The notes under the pieces were generated by a model. The model worked only from the letters and a program-made list of their open reading frames with translations. It was not told the origin of the DNA and did not search any database. 10,703 nt of DNA from an uncultured Collinsella sp. (GTDB taxonomy: Bacteria; Actinomycetota; Coriobacteriia; Coriobacteriales; Coriobacteriaceae). Location of the stretch: contig UQUL01000057.1 of NCBI GenBank assembly GCA_900544235.1, positions 1 to 10,703 on the forward strand. The letters are read 5' to 3'. Position numbers and translations under genes: made by a program. Below are positions 4,308-10,703 of this stretch, in pieces. Each line of letters opens with the position of its first letter. The first letter of the stretch is position 1.

Positions 4308-6935
4308 ATGAGAATCGATAAGCTAGCAATGACGTCGCGCGAGGCGTTGCAGACCGCCATGAGCACGGCTGCCGACGCGCAGGCCGGCGCGGTGGAGCCG
4401 ATTCACCTGCTGTCCGCCCTGCTCGGTGCCGGCGAGCGCAATATCTCCGTGATCATCGAGCGCATCGGTGCCGACCCGGCTCAGCTCGCACGCTCCACGC
4501 AGGATGCCATCGACCGCGCGCCCAAGGTTTCGGGCGAGGGCCAGCAGATGGGTCTGTCCAACGAGCTCGTCCGCGTCATCGAAAAAGCCGAGAAGAAGGC
4601 CACCAAGATGGGCGACAGCTTTGTGGTGACCGAGCATCTGCTGATGGCGCTTGCCGAGGACAAGGGCGAGGCGGGCCGCGTGCTGCGCGACGCCGGCGTC
4701 ACCAAGGAGCGCATCGAGCAAGTCTACGAGGAGCTGCGCGGCGATGACCGCGTGACGTCCGCCGAGGACAAGACACAGTTTGAGGCGCTGGAGCAGTACG
4801 GCCGCAATATCTGCGACCTTGCCCGCGCCGGTAAGCTCGACCCGGTCATCGGCCGTACCGACGAGATTCGCCGTACCATCCAGGTCCTGTCCCGTCGCAC
4901 CAAGAACAACCCCGTGCTCATCGGCGAGCCGGGCGTCGGCAAGACGGCCATCGTCGAGGGCATCGCCCAGCGTATCGTGGCCGGCGACGTGCCGAGCACC
5001 CTGCGCGACCGCGACCTTATCGAGCTCGACATGAGCGCGCTGGTCGCCGGCGCCAAGTACCGCGGCGAGTTCGAGGACCGCTTAAAGGCCGTGCTCAAGG
5101 AGGTGCAGAAGTCCGAGGGCAAGGTCATCCTGTTCATCGATGAGCTCCACACTATCGTGGGCGCGGGTGCCACCGAGGGTTCTATGGACGCCGGCAACAT
5201 CCTCAAGCCGGCGCTCGCCCGTGGCGACCTGCACGCGATCGGCGCGACCACGCTCGACGAATACCGCAAGTACATCGAGAAGGATGCGGCGCTCGCGCGT
5301 CGTTTCCAGACCGTTATGGTGAGCGAGCCTACCGTCGAGGACACCATCTCGATCCTGCGTGGTCTCAAGGAGAAGTACGAGATCTTCCACGGCGTGCACA
5401 TCACCGATAGCGCGCTCGTGGCCGCCGCCGACCTCTCCGATCGCTACATCGCCGACCGGTTCCTGCCCGACAAGGCCATCGACCTGGTCGATGAGGCCGC
5501 GAGCCGCCTGCGCATGGAACTCGACAGCATGCCGGTCGAGATCGACGCCACCACGCGTCAGCTCACCCAGCTGCAGATCGAGGAACAGGCGCTCATGAAA
5601 GAGACCGATGACGCCTCCAAGGAGCGTCTGGAGGCCCTGCGCCAGGAGATTGCCGAGGTCCAGGAAAAGCTTAACGTGCAAAAGGCCGGCTGGCTCAACC
5701 AGAAGAACGCCATCGACCACGTGCAAGAGCTCAAGGGGCAGCTCGACGAGGCCAAGAGCGAAGAGGAGCGCGCGACGCGCAATGGCGATTTGGGTCGTGC
5801 GTCCGAGCTGCGCTACTCCGTGATTCCGGGCCTGCAGCAGCAGATTCAGGATTCCGAGGCCGCGCTCGAGGCGCAAAAGCAGCAGGACGGCGAGGGCCTC
5901 AACGAACAGGTGACCTCCGATGAGATCGCCGAGGTCGTGAGTGCCTGGACCGGCGTGCCCGTGTCCAAGATGATGCAGGGCGAGCTCGACAAGTTGAAGG
6001 GCTTGGAGGGTGAGCTGCATAAGCGCGTCATCGGCCAGGACGAGGCGGTCTCCGCTGTCGCCGCGGCCGTGCGTCGCAGCCGTGCGGGCCTCTCCGATCC
6101 GGACAAGCCCATCGGCAGCTTCTTCTTCCTGGGCCCCACCGGCGTGGGTAAGACCGAGCTCGCCAAGGCGCTGGCCGAGTGCCTGTTCGATGACGAGCGT
6201 GCGCTCGTGCGTATCGACATGTCCGAGTATATGGAGAAGTTCAGCGTCCAGCGTCTGATTGGTGCGCCCCCGGGATACGTGGGCTACGACGAGGGCGGTC
6301 AGCTCACCGAGGCCGTGCGCCGTCGTCCGTACTCCGTGATCTTGCTCGACGAGATGGAGAAGGCTCATCCGGATGTCTTTAACGTGCTGTTGCAGGTGCT
6401 TGATGACGGTCGTCTGACCGATGGCCAGGGTCGCCAGGTGTCCTTCAAGAACACGATTATCATCATGACGTCCAACGTGGGCTCCAAGGCCATCGCCGAT
6501 CTGTCCGGTAAGGACGAGGAGGAGATGCGCCATCAGGTCGACGCTGCCATGGCTCAGACCTTCCGTCCCGAGTTCCTCAACCGTATCGACGATATCGTGG
6601 TGTTCCATCCGCTCGGTATGGCGCAGATCGAGAAGATCGTCGACATCCAGCTCGCCGACGTCCGCGCGCGTCTGGCCAAGGAGCGCATGACGCTTGCCAT
6701 CACCCCGGCGGCCAAGCAGATGCTCGCCGTGGGCGGCCTGGACCCGGTCTTTGGCGCCCGTCCGCTCAAGCGTCTGGTTCAGCGCGAGGTCGTGGATGCC
6801 ATCGCCGCCGCTATCATCGACGGCACGGTGCGCGAGGGCGATCAGGTGACGGTCGATGCCGACAAGGACGGCGGCTTTACCGTCGTGTGCGACAACACGC
6901 CGGCGGCCACCTACGAGGTCCCCGACGCCGAGTAG
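4308..6935 (+). CDS. clpB: ATP-dependent chaperone / disaggregase ClpB
   Basis: ClpB is a cytoplasmic hexameric Hsp100 ATPase that pulls polypeptides out of aggregates together with DnaK, DnaJ and GrpE. The 875-residue product has the full architecture: N-terminal Clp repeat domain (about 1-145); first AAA domain with Walker A GEPGVGKT (206-213, K212) and Walker B FIDE (E279); a coiled-coil middle domain (about 405-535) that marks ClpB rather than ClpA or ClpC; second AAA domain with Walker A GPTGVGKT (609-616, K615) and Walker B LLDEMEKAHPDV (E682); and the RPEFLNRIDD motif of the C-terminal subdomain. First-domain numbering coincides with E. coli ClpB (857 residues). There is a short extra acidic tail. 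No catalytic residue is missing. It has its own promoter region and terminator, so it is probably monocistronic; dnaK and grpE are not adjacent here. Confidence 0.98.
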   Translation: MRIDKLAMTSREALQTAMSTAADAQAGAVEPIHLLSALLGAGERNISVIIERIGADPAQLARSTQDAIDRAPKVSGEGQQMGLSNELVRVIEKAEKKATKMGDSFVVTEHLLMALAEDKGEAGRVLRDAGVTKERIEQVYEELRGDDRVTSAEDKTQFEALEQYGRNICDLARAGKLDPVIGRTDEIRRTIQVLSRRTKNNPVLIGEPGVGKTAIVEGIAQRIVAGDVPSTLRDRDLIELDMSALVAGAKYRGEFEDRLKAVLKEVQKSEGKVILFIDELHTIVGAGATEGSMDAGNILKPALARGDLHAIGATTLDEYRKYIEKDAALARRFQTVMVSEPTVEDTISILRGLKEKYEIFHGVHITDSALVAAADLSDRYIADRFLPDKAIDLVDEAASRLRMELDSMPVEIDATTRQLTQLQIEEQALMKETDDASKERLEALRQEIAEVQEKLNVQKAGWLNQKNAIDHVQELKGQLDEAKSEEERATRNGDLGRASELRYSVIPGLQQQIQDSEAALEAQKQQDGEGLNEQVTSDEIAEVVSAWTGVPVSKMMQGELDKLKGLEGELHKRVIGQDEAVSAVAAAVRRSRAGLSDPDKPIGSFFFLGPTGVGKTELAKALAECLFDDERALVRIDMSEYMEKFSVQRLIGAPPGYVGYDEGGQLTEAVRRRPYSVILLDEMEKAHPDVFNVLLQVLDDGRLTDGQGRQVSFKNTIIIMTSNVGSKAIADLSGKDEEEMRHQVDAAMAQTFRPEFLNRIDDIVVFHPLGMAQIEKIVDIQLADVRARLAKERMTLAITPAAKQMLAVGGLDPVFGARPLKRLVQREVVDAIAAAIIDGTVREGDQVTVDADKDGGFTVVCDNTPAATYEVPDAE

Positions 6936-6980
6936 ATTTATGGGACATGCCTTAAAATCTGCCAGCCGTCTCTAAACGCC

Positions 6981-7017
6981 AAGGGCGGCGGATCCAATTG
7001 GGTCCGCCGCCCTTTTT
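6981..7017 (+). terminator. Rho-independent terminator of clpB
   Basis: GGGCGGCGGATCC (6983-6995), loop AATT, GGGTCCGCCGCCC (7000-7012), then TTTTT. The stem is 13 bp with one G-T pair, and flanking AA/TT extends it. It lies 46 nt after the clpB stop and is the clearest terminator in the window. Confidence 0.92.
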
Positions 7018-7029
7018 CGTGCGACAATC

Positions 7030-7035
7030 GATAAT
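7030..7035 (+). promoter_or_regulatory. Possible -10 box of the small gene
   Basis: GATAAT matches the -10 consensus at five of six positions, about 38 nt before ATG 7068 and after the clpB terminator, where a new promoter is needed. No clear -35 hexamer lies at the expected distance; that position falls in the terminator stem. Confidence 0.3.
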
Positions 7036-7067
7036 GTTGAACGGATGCGATGCAAGGAGCTATGCAG

Positions 7068-7262
7068 ATGAAAGACGAGATCAAGACAAGTGCGCCGGCG
7101 ACCGATGCCGCACCCGCCGCACCAAGGCCCGCGCCGAAACCGGCACCCAAGCCGTGCGACCCCTGCATCCGTGCCGAGAACGAGGACGACGACGGCTACG
7201 ATCCCTACAGCGATCGCCGCCCCGAGCGCGAGCCAATGTTCGAAGCCGACCCCTGGCGCTGA
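7068..7262 (+). CDS. Small Pro/Ala- and acid-rich hypothetical protein
   Basis: The 64-residue product (MKDEIKTSAP...) has a Pro/Ala/Lys-rich first half with PAPKPAPKP, a single CDPC pair, and an acidic, Asp/Glu/Tyr/Arg-rich second half ending MFEADPWR. It has no membrane segment or signal peptide and is probably largely disordered. AAGGAG (7054-7059) lies 8 nt before ATG 7068, the best-placed start; in-frame ATGs at 7050 and 7062 are upstream of or too close to this site. Good GC-rich codon use, its own ribosome binding site and a position after the clpB terminator support a real gene. CDPC could hold a metal or be redox active, but one pair alone proves neither. Function unknown. Confidence 0.6.
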   Translation: MKDEIKTSAPATDAAPAAPRPAPKPAPKPCDPCIRAENEDDDGYDPYSDRRPEREPMFEADPWR

Positions 7263-7264
7263 GT

Positions 7265-7288
7265 GCCACCAAAAAGGCCACCAAAAAG
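7265..7288. repeat. 12-bp perfect tandem duplication
   Basis: GCCACCAAAAAG occurs twice back to back (7265-7276 and 7277-7288), directly after the stop of the small gene and abutting the long hairpin that starts at 7288. Confidence 0.8.
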
Positions 7289-7352
7289 TTGCGGTGAAAT
7301 AGGGACTGTTTTGCGGTTTGACCAGCAAAAATAGCCCCTATTTCACCGCAAC
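7288..7352. repeat. 65-nt near-continuous hairpin
   Basis: Perfect 17-bp outer arms (GTTGCGGTGAAATAGGG, 7288-7304, and its complement 7336-7352) continue inward with only a mismatch, a G-T pair and a bulged A to GGT-TTG-ACC at the tip. Almost the whole 65 nt folds on itself. No T-tract follows at once, so it is less like a terminator than like a dispersed palindrome or miniature element. It could still protect or end the transcript of the small gene. Confidence 0.75.
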
Positions 7353-7498
7353 TGCGTTAGGGATTTTTCTACAGGGGGAGGGTAGTCAAAAAAGCCCCGT
7401 CCCAAATCGACTGTCCAGGGAGTCGCATTCGAGCTTGGTTGTCCTCTCAGCCACTCGGCATCCTTCGAGCAGTAATAGTGAAAAAACTTGCTTAAGTG
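7353..7498. other. Gene-free spacer before the ATPase promoter
   Basis: No gene, tRNA or clear terminator is visible. The stretch contains A- and T-runs and AGCCCCGTCCC (about 7391-7402), loosely like the GGGGAC cores of the other dispersed repeats. ATAGTGAAAA (7475-7484) is the exact complement of TTTTCACTAT (3639-3648) in the 9-bp repeat array, possibly by chance. Confidence 0.4.
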
Positions 7499-7571
7499 TT
7501 AATCAAGTCAGACATAATATTGCTCTCTAATTAATCAAGAATCGCTATAATTTTGATTAGCTAGAGAGCAA
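7499..7571 (+). promoter_or_regulatory. Promoter and operator-like dyad of the ATPase gene
   Basis: TATAAT (7546-7551) lies in the 14-nt centre of a 19-bp inverted repeat: TTGCTCTCTA..TAATCAA (7520-7538) with its complement at 7553-7571, only two mismatched positions. TTAATCAAG also occurs upstream at 7499-7507, 32 bp from the copy at 7531-7539. The -35 region at normal spacing is poor (CTCTCT); TTGCTC is 20 nt away. A dyad centred on the -10 box suggests a repressor or the ATPase itself binding here. GGAG (7576-7579) is the ribosome binding site. Confidence 0.6.
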
Positions 7572-7583
7572 GATTGGAGAATC

Positions 7584-8936
7584 ATGGCATTCAACGACTT
7601 GATCGCCCAGAAAATAAAGGACTTTGAACAGCAGGGGGTTCCGCAGGTCTTTGAGCGAGACCTTGATCTAGGAAACCCACAGGAGCCAAAGCGCGACAAC
7701 ATCGTAAATGTGATTGTGGGGGCCCGCCGTTGTGGAAAGACGTATCGCCTGTATCAGGAGATGCGGCGGCTTCAGAGCCGGGGCGTCGAGCTTGACCGGA
7801 TGCTTTACTTCAATTTTGAGGATGAGCGCTTGCGCCCGTATGAGCCATCGTTGCTGGCGGACGTGCTCGACACGTTCTATGCGCTGTATCCTGCTGCTCG
7901 AATCGAGGGCGCTTACATTTTCTTTGACGAGATCCAGGAAATTCCCGAATGGGGTGCGTTTCTGCGGCGTGTAGTCGATACGGAGAAAGCGACCGTCTAT
8001 GTGACGGGATCTTCTTCTAAGATGCTGTCCTCAGAACTTAAGAGCGAGTTCAGGGGTCGTTCTCTTGTGCGAGAGCTTTTTCCGTTGAGTTTTTCGGAAT
8101 ACGTTCGATATAAGACGGGGAGCGTTCCCGAGCCAGATGCGACCCTTTCCCCAAGCGATGCAGCGCTGCTTCGACATCATCTGATCGGATATCTTGAACG
8201 AGGGGGATTCATCGCGACGCTTGAGCAGACGCCCGCAGACGCGATTCAGCTGCTACAGGAATATGCTTCGCGAACGGTCGCTATGGACGTCATTGAGCGT
8301 TACGACGTCAAGAACCCTCGCCTGGCATCGCTGTTCCTAACGCGGTGTATGGCATCTTCGGGACGAGAGCTGTCAGTGAACAAAGTGTACAACGAGTTCA
8401 AGAGCAGGCAGATACCCGTCAGTCGTAATTCGCTCAGCGACTTACTTGAGTATTACGAGGATGCCTATCTGCTGTTCTCCGTGCCGGAGTTCACGCGTTC
8501 ACTGGCAAATAACATGCGGTCTGCGTCTAAGGTCTACGCTGTCGATCCTGCGATGTTTGGAGCATTCTCTCCCGCATCGGCATTGGATCAGGGTCAGAGG
8601 CTCGAGACCGCAGTGTTCAACGCGCTAAGAAGAAGGACTCCCGCGGTGAGGGTCGGCTCGGTCTGCCGCCTGCTGATCAAAGAGAAGAGCAAAAGCCATG
8701 AGGTGGACTTTGTGGCTGGGGACGCGCTTCTCATGCGGGCTTATAGCCTGATTCAGGTGAGTGTGGATATGGCAAGTGAGAAAACGCGCGAGCGCGAAAT
8801 TGCCGCGCTTGATGCCTCGATGGCCCAGTTCGATCTTGGCGAGTCGGCAATCGTTACCATGGATGAACAGACCGATATTCCATGCGAGCACGGTGTGGTA
8901 CACGTTATGCCCGCATGGAAGTGGCTCCTTGCCTAA
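7584..8936 (+). CDS. AAA-type ATPase with DUF4143-like C-terminal domain
   Basis: The 450-residue protein belongs to the widespread orphan ATPase family pairing an N-terminal AAA_14-type domain with DUF4143. Seen: Walker A GARRCGKT (46-53), Walker B YIFFDEIQ (111-118), a sensor-like VTGSSSKML (140-148), then FRGRSLVRELFPLSFSEY (156-173), typical of this family. A winged-helix-like part follows (about 259-303). The C-terminus carries RLETAVFNALRRR (339-351), HEVDFV (372-377) and LIQVS (389-393), spaced as in PD-(D/E)XK nuclease folds. Family function is not established; DNA binding and cleavage are inference. GGAG at 7576-7579 supports ATG 7584. Codon use is more mixed (CGA, GGA, AAT, TCT) than in clpB, and the gene sits alone between repeats, so it was probably acquired. 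It converges with the reverse gene at 9010 across 73 bp with no strong terminator. Confidence 0.88.
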   Translation: MAFNDLIAQKIKDFEQQGVPQVFERDLDLGNPQEPKRDNIVNVIVGARRCGKTYRLYQEMRRLQSRGVELDRMLYFNFEDERLRPYEPSLLADVLDTFYALYPAARIEGAYIFFDEIQEIPEWGAFLRRVVDTEKATVYVTGSSSKMLSSELKSEFRGRSLVRELFPLSFSEYVRYKTGSVPEPDATLSPSDAALLRHHLIGYLERGGFIATLEQTPADAIQLLQEYASRTVAMDVIERYDVKNPRLASLFLTRCMASSGRELSVNKVYNEFKSRQIPVSRNSLSDLLEYYEDAYLLFSVPEFTRSLANNMRSASKVYAVDPAMFGAFSPASALDQGQRLETAVFNALRRRTPAVRVGSVCRLLIKEKSKSHEVDFVAGDALLMRAYSLIQVSVDMASEKTREREIAALDASMAQFDLGESAIVTMDEQTDIPCEHGVVHVMPAWKWLLA

Positions 8937-9009
8937 TCATCTATGGACCTGTGGGGTCAAGACCTCCTGGCTCCTTCATCACGGTTGGGGAGCACCTTGC
9001 TGCGCCAGG

Positions 9010-10506
9010 CTAGTCCTGGGCTTTGATACTCGGCAGGAGAATCTGGGCGAGGTAGTCGGTCTCGAGTTTGGTCGCGGCGTCGGCTTTGCCGTCTTTACCG
9101 ACCAGTACGTTCTTGATCTGGCTATAGGTGTAGCGGTTGCCGGTCGTAAGCTCGACAAGCTCAATGGCCGTGTCCATGGGGTAGGTTGACACGGGGTTCT
9201 GTGTCCGTCCGTTGATGGTCTGGGGCACCACGTACGGATAGACGGGGCCGCTGGCGTAGACGGTATAACCGTTGCCTAGATTGGCCGCACCCAAAACCGT
9301 ATCGCCTTCATCGGGCGTAAAGCTCTCGCCCTCGCGCACCGCGACGAGCGTCACGAGCGGCGTATTGGCGTCGTCGCCCAGATAGATGCATAGCGTGCTT
9401 CCGTTTTGCCAAGTTGCGACCTTGCCGTACCACTCGACGGGAATATCGAGCTGGTAGAGGTCGGTTGCCTTGTGGCGAGCGTCAGCATCACGGGACGCCT
9501 GTGCCTTTTGCGCGCTCACGGCATTGACGGCGGCGTCGCGCCGCGCGGTTGCTGCCTGCTGGAGCACTTTGGCAGCCGCGGCGGAGCTCGCACCGCCCTC
9601 CTCGGCATACTTGGCGGCGGCATCGATCTGGTCGTCAGTCACCGTGTCGGCCGAAGGCACCTTGATCTTAAAGGTGGCCTGGGCACTTAAATCCTGTCCA
9701 TCGCTCTTAATGGTGACCTGCGCCTTGGTGGTCGGGACGGTGTAGACGGTGCCGTCGGCCGCGATGGGGGAGGCGGCGATGGAGAGCGTGTAATCGCCAG
9801 GCAGCAGCTTAATACCGCGACCATGCTCGTCAACGTAGAGCGTCTCGCTCACAGAAGAGCCGTCAGAATCCTGCCCGCTCACCTGCACGGGAATCTTGGA
9901 GCCAGTTGAGCAGTCGAGGCCCGCGGCATGCACGCCAATCTGCACCGACATCATCGTGTGGGCATTGGCGGCGACAGCGGCAGCCTGCTCTTGCTGATAT
10001 CCGTTCCAGGCAGCATAGCCTGCACCGCCGGCGACGAGCGCGACGGCCACGACACCGGCGACCATCAGATTGCGGCGCTTGGGCGACATCTTGCGATGGC
10101 GAACCTCGGCCTCGCGTGCTGAGGGAACGGACGGTAGGGGGATATCGCCCATGGCGATGGTCTCGTCCACGGCAGGCGCAGAGCCCAGGCCGGGAAGCTC
10201 GCGGGTCAGGGAATCTTCGGCCGGCAAGCTGTCGAGCAAGATGGTTTCCTCGCTCGTGTCGGATTCGGGCTGGTCGTCGGCCTCGCTTTCGGTGCCTTCG
10301 TGATCTGCCTCATCCTCGGCAGGCTCAACGTCGCCTGCATCCTGATCATCGGATTGCGCCTCGGTTTCCGGCTCATCCTGCACATCAACGCCCGAATCGT
10401 CAAACGCAATCTCATCGAGTGAAATCCGGTCTAAGCTCTCCAAGGCCTCAGCGCAAGCTTCTGCATCTTGGGCCGCATCCTCTTGGCCCATCGTCTCATC
10501 TTTCAT
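9010..10506 (-). CDS. Single-pass membrane protein with acidic cytoplasmic tail and extracytoplasmic beta-rich domains
   Basis: The 498-residue product has: a strongly acidic, low-complexity segment (1-135); a basic stretch RHRKMSPKRR (136-145); one membrane helix (about 147-167); a beta-rich, Ig-like part (about 186-288) containing LPGDYTLSI; an Ala/Gln-rich helical, possibly coiled-coil linker (290-346); and a C-terminal beta-rich domain (about 350-465) starting YQLDIPVEWYGKV. By the positive-inside rule, the acidic tail is cytoplasmic and the rest outside. The last domain resembles those at the ends of coriobacterial surface proteins (impression, unverified). The tail has two similar motifs, EETILLD (86-92) and DETIAMGD (114-121), which look like phosphothreonine/FHA-type sites; inference only. 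Start 10506 has GGGGG 4 nt upstream (10511-10515). The frame stays open to 10701, but that extension is rich in Cys, Arg and Phe and overlaps an insertion-sequence end, so it is excluded. Confidence 0.75.
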   Translation of the reverse strand: MKDETMGQEDAAQDAEACAEALESLDRISLDEIAFDDSGVDVQDEPETEAQSDDQDAGDVEPAEDEADHEGTESEADDQPESDTSEETILLDSLPAEDSLTRELPGLGSAPAVDETIAMGDIPLPSVPSAREAEVRHRKMSPKRRNLMVAGVVAVALVAGGAGYAAWNGYQQEQAAAVAANAHTMMSVQIGVHAAGLDCSTGSKIPVQVSGQDSDGSSVSETLYVDEHGRGIKLLPGDYTLSIAASPIAADGTVYTVPTTKAQVTIKSDGQDLSAQATFKIKVPSADTVTDDQIDAAAKYAEEGGASSAAAAKVLQQAATARRDAAVNAVSAQKAQASRDADARHKATDLYQLDIPVEWYGKVATWQNGSTLCIYLGDDANTPLVTLVAVREGESFTPDEGDTVLGAANLGNGYTVYASGPVYPYVVPQTINGRTQNPVSTYPMDTAIELVELTTGNRYTYSQIKNVLVGKDGKADAATKLETDYLAQILLPSIKAQD

Positions 10507-10600
10507 ATATCCCCCAAGCTCAATATCGGGACAACACTGTACCCAAAAATGGAGCCATATAAAGCGCGTGCGAAATATAAGATCCGATTTAACTCGAGCG

Positions 10601-10654
10601 CATCGTTCGGCCGCATCCTCGCGGCAGCAAAAGGCCCCCGGAACGCGAACGATG
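10601..10654. repeat. Inverted repeat CATCGTTCG / CGAACGATG
   Basis: Perfect 9-bp arms (10601-10609, 10646-10654) enclose 36 nt that contain a second hairpin, GCCGC-ATCCTC-GCGGC (10610-10625). The right arm abuts the insertion-sequence-like end that begins at 10653. It lies upstream of the reverse gene 9010-10506, in its promoter region or just beyond. Confidence 0.65.
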
Positions 10655-10703
10655 AACTGCACCCCAAAACTTGGACGGCTTAAATAAGAACTACGCCGCA
10701 AGG
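10653..10703 (+). mobile_element. Partial IS3-family-like element end
   Basis: From 10653 the sequence reads TGAACTGCACCCC, an A-run, then TTGGAC (to 10676). This matches the general form of IS3-family (IS150-type) terminal inverted repeats: TG start, ACCCC, AAAA, TTGGAC. The remaining 27 bases are non-coding, as expected ahead of the first transposase frame, which would lie past the window edge. Only one end is visible, so it could be a complete element, a remnant or a lone end. Confidence 0.5.

Noticed and set aside
5082..6608. 508-codon reverse-strand frame opposite clpB
   Set aside because: Same shadow effect. The sequence is Leu/His/Gly-rich without domains, and the forward ClpB frame is unambiguous.
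7391..7470. Possible tRNA-like stretch
   Set aside because: No consistent acceptor stem, anticodon arm or GTTCGA-type T-loop in a cloverleaf arrangement could be found.
7318..7530. 70-codon forward frame between the long hairpin and the ATPase promoter
   Set aside because: It starts inside the hairpin, lacks a ribosome binding site, and ends within the promoter dyad.
10507..10701. N-terminal extension of the reverse membrane-protein gene to 10701
   Set aside because: The extension is rich in Cys, Arg and Phe, unlike the acidic tail. It crosses a palindrome and an insertion-sequence-like end, and the ATG at 10506 has its own purine-rich site.

Overview
The window looks like a piece of a chromosome from a GC-rich, host-associated actinobacterium, most likely class Coriobacteriia and Collinsella-like. 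That placement is inference from codon usage (CTG, GAG, CGC, GCC dominate the two large genes), from the style of the two anchored surface proteins and from the ClpB sequence. No rRNA or other taxonomic marker is present.

Layout, left to right. Positions 1-303 carry no convincing gene but hold a short imperfect tandem repeat and small hairpins. A forward aconitase-superfamily hydratase (YbhJ-like) runs 304-2604. A GC-rich hairpin lies between it and a convergent reverse gene (2773-3420) for a small membrane-anchored protein that I cannot place in a family. An unusually structured gene-free tract (3421-4307) follows. It holds a 50-bp inverted repeat, four 9-bp tandem repeats, the second copy of a 29-bp direct repeat, a terminator, a REP-like hairpin, and three 57-bp palindromes spaced about 80 bp apart. 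Next comes clpB (4308-6935) with a strong ribosome binding site, a leader hairpin and a textbook terminator. After it comes a 64-residue proline- and acid-rich small protein (7068-7262), and then another gene-free tract with a 65-nt near-continuous hairpin. A probably acquired AAA-type ATPase with a DUF4143-like C-terminus (7584-8936) has a striking inverted repeat around its promoter. It converges on a reverse gene (9010-10506) for a single-pass membrane protein with a long acidic cytoplasmic tail. At the right edge a sequence resembling the terminal inverted repeat of an IS3-family element begins and runs out of the window.

The genes do not form one operon. hydratase, clpB, the small gene and the ATPase each have their own signals, and two pairs are convergent. 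The housekeeping members are clpB (protein disaggregation) and the hydratase (an Fe-S enzyme of unknown substrate). The gaps between them are rich in palindromes, suggesting that repeated elements and occasional mobile genes accumulate here. The strongest candidates for something undescribed are the palindrome array upstream of clpB, the 9-bp repeats beside a decayed or untranslated transcript, and the operator-like dyad of the ATPase gene.
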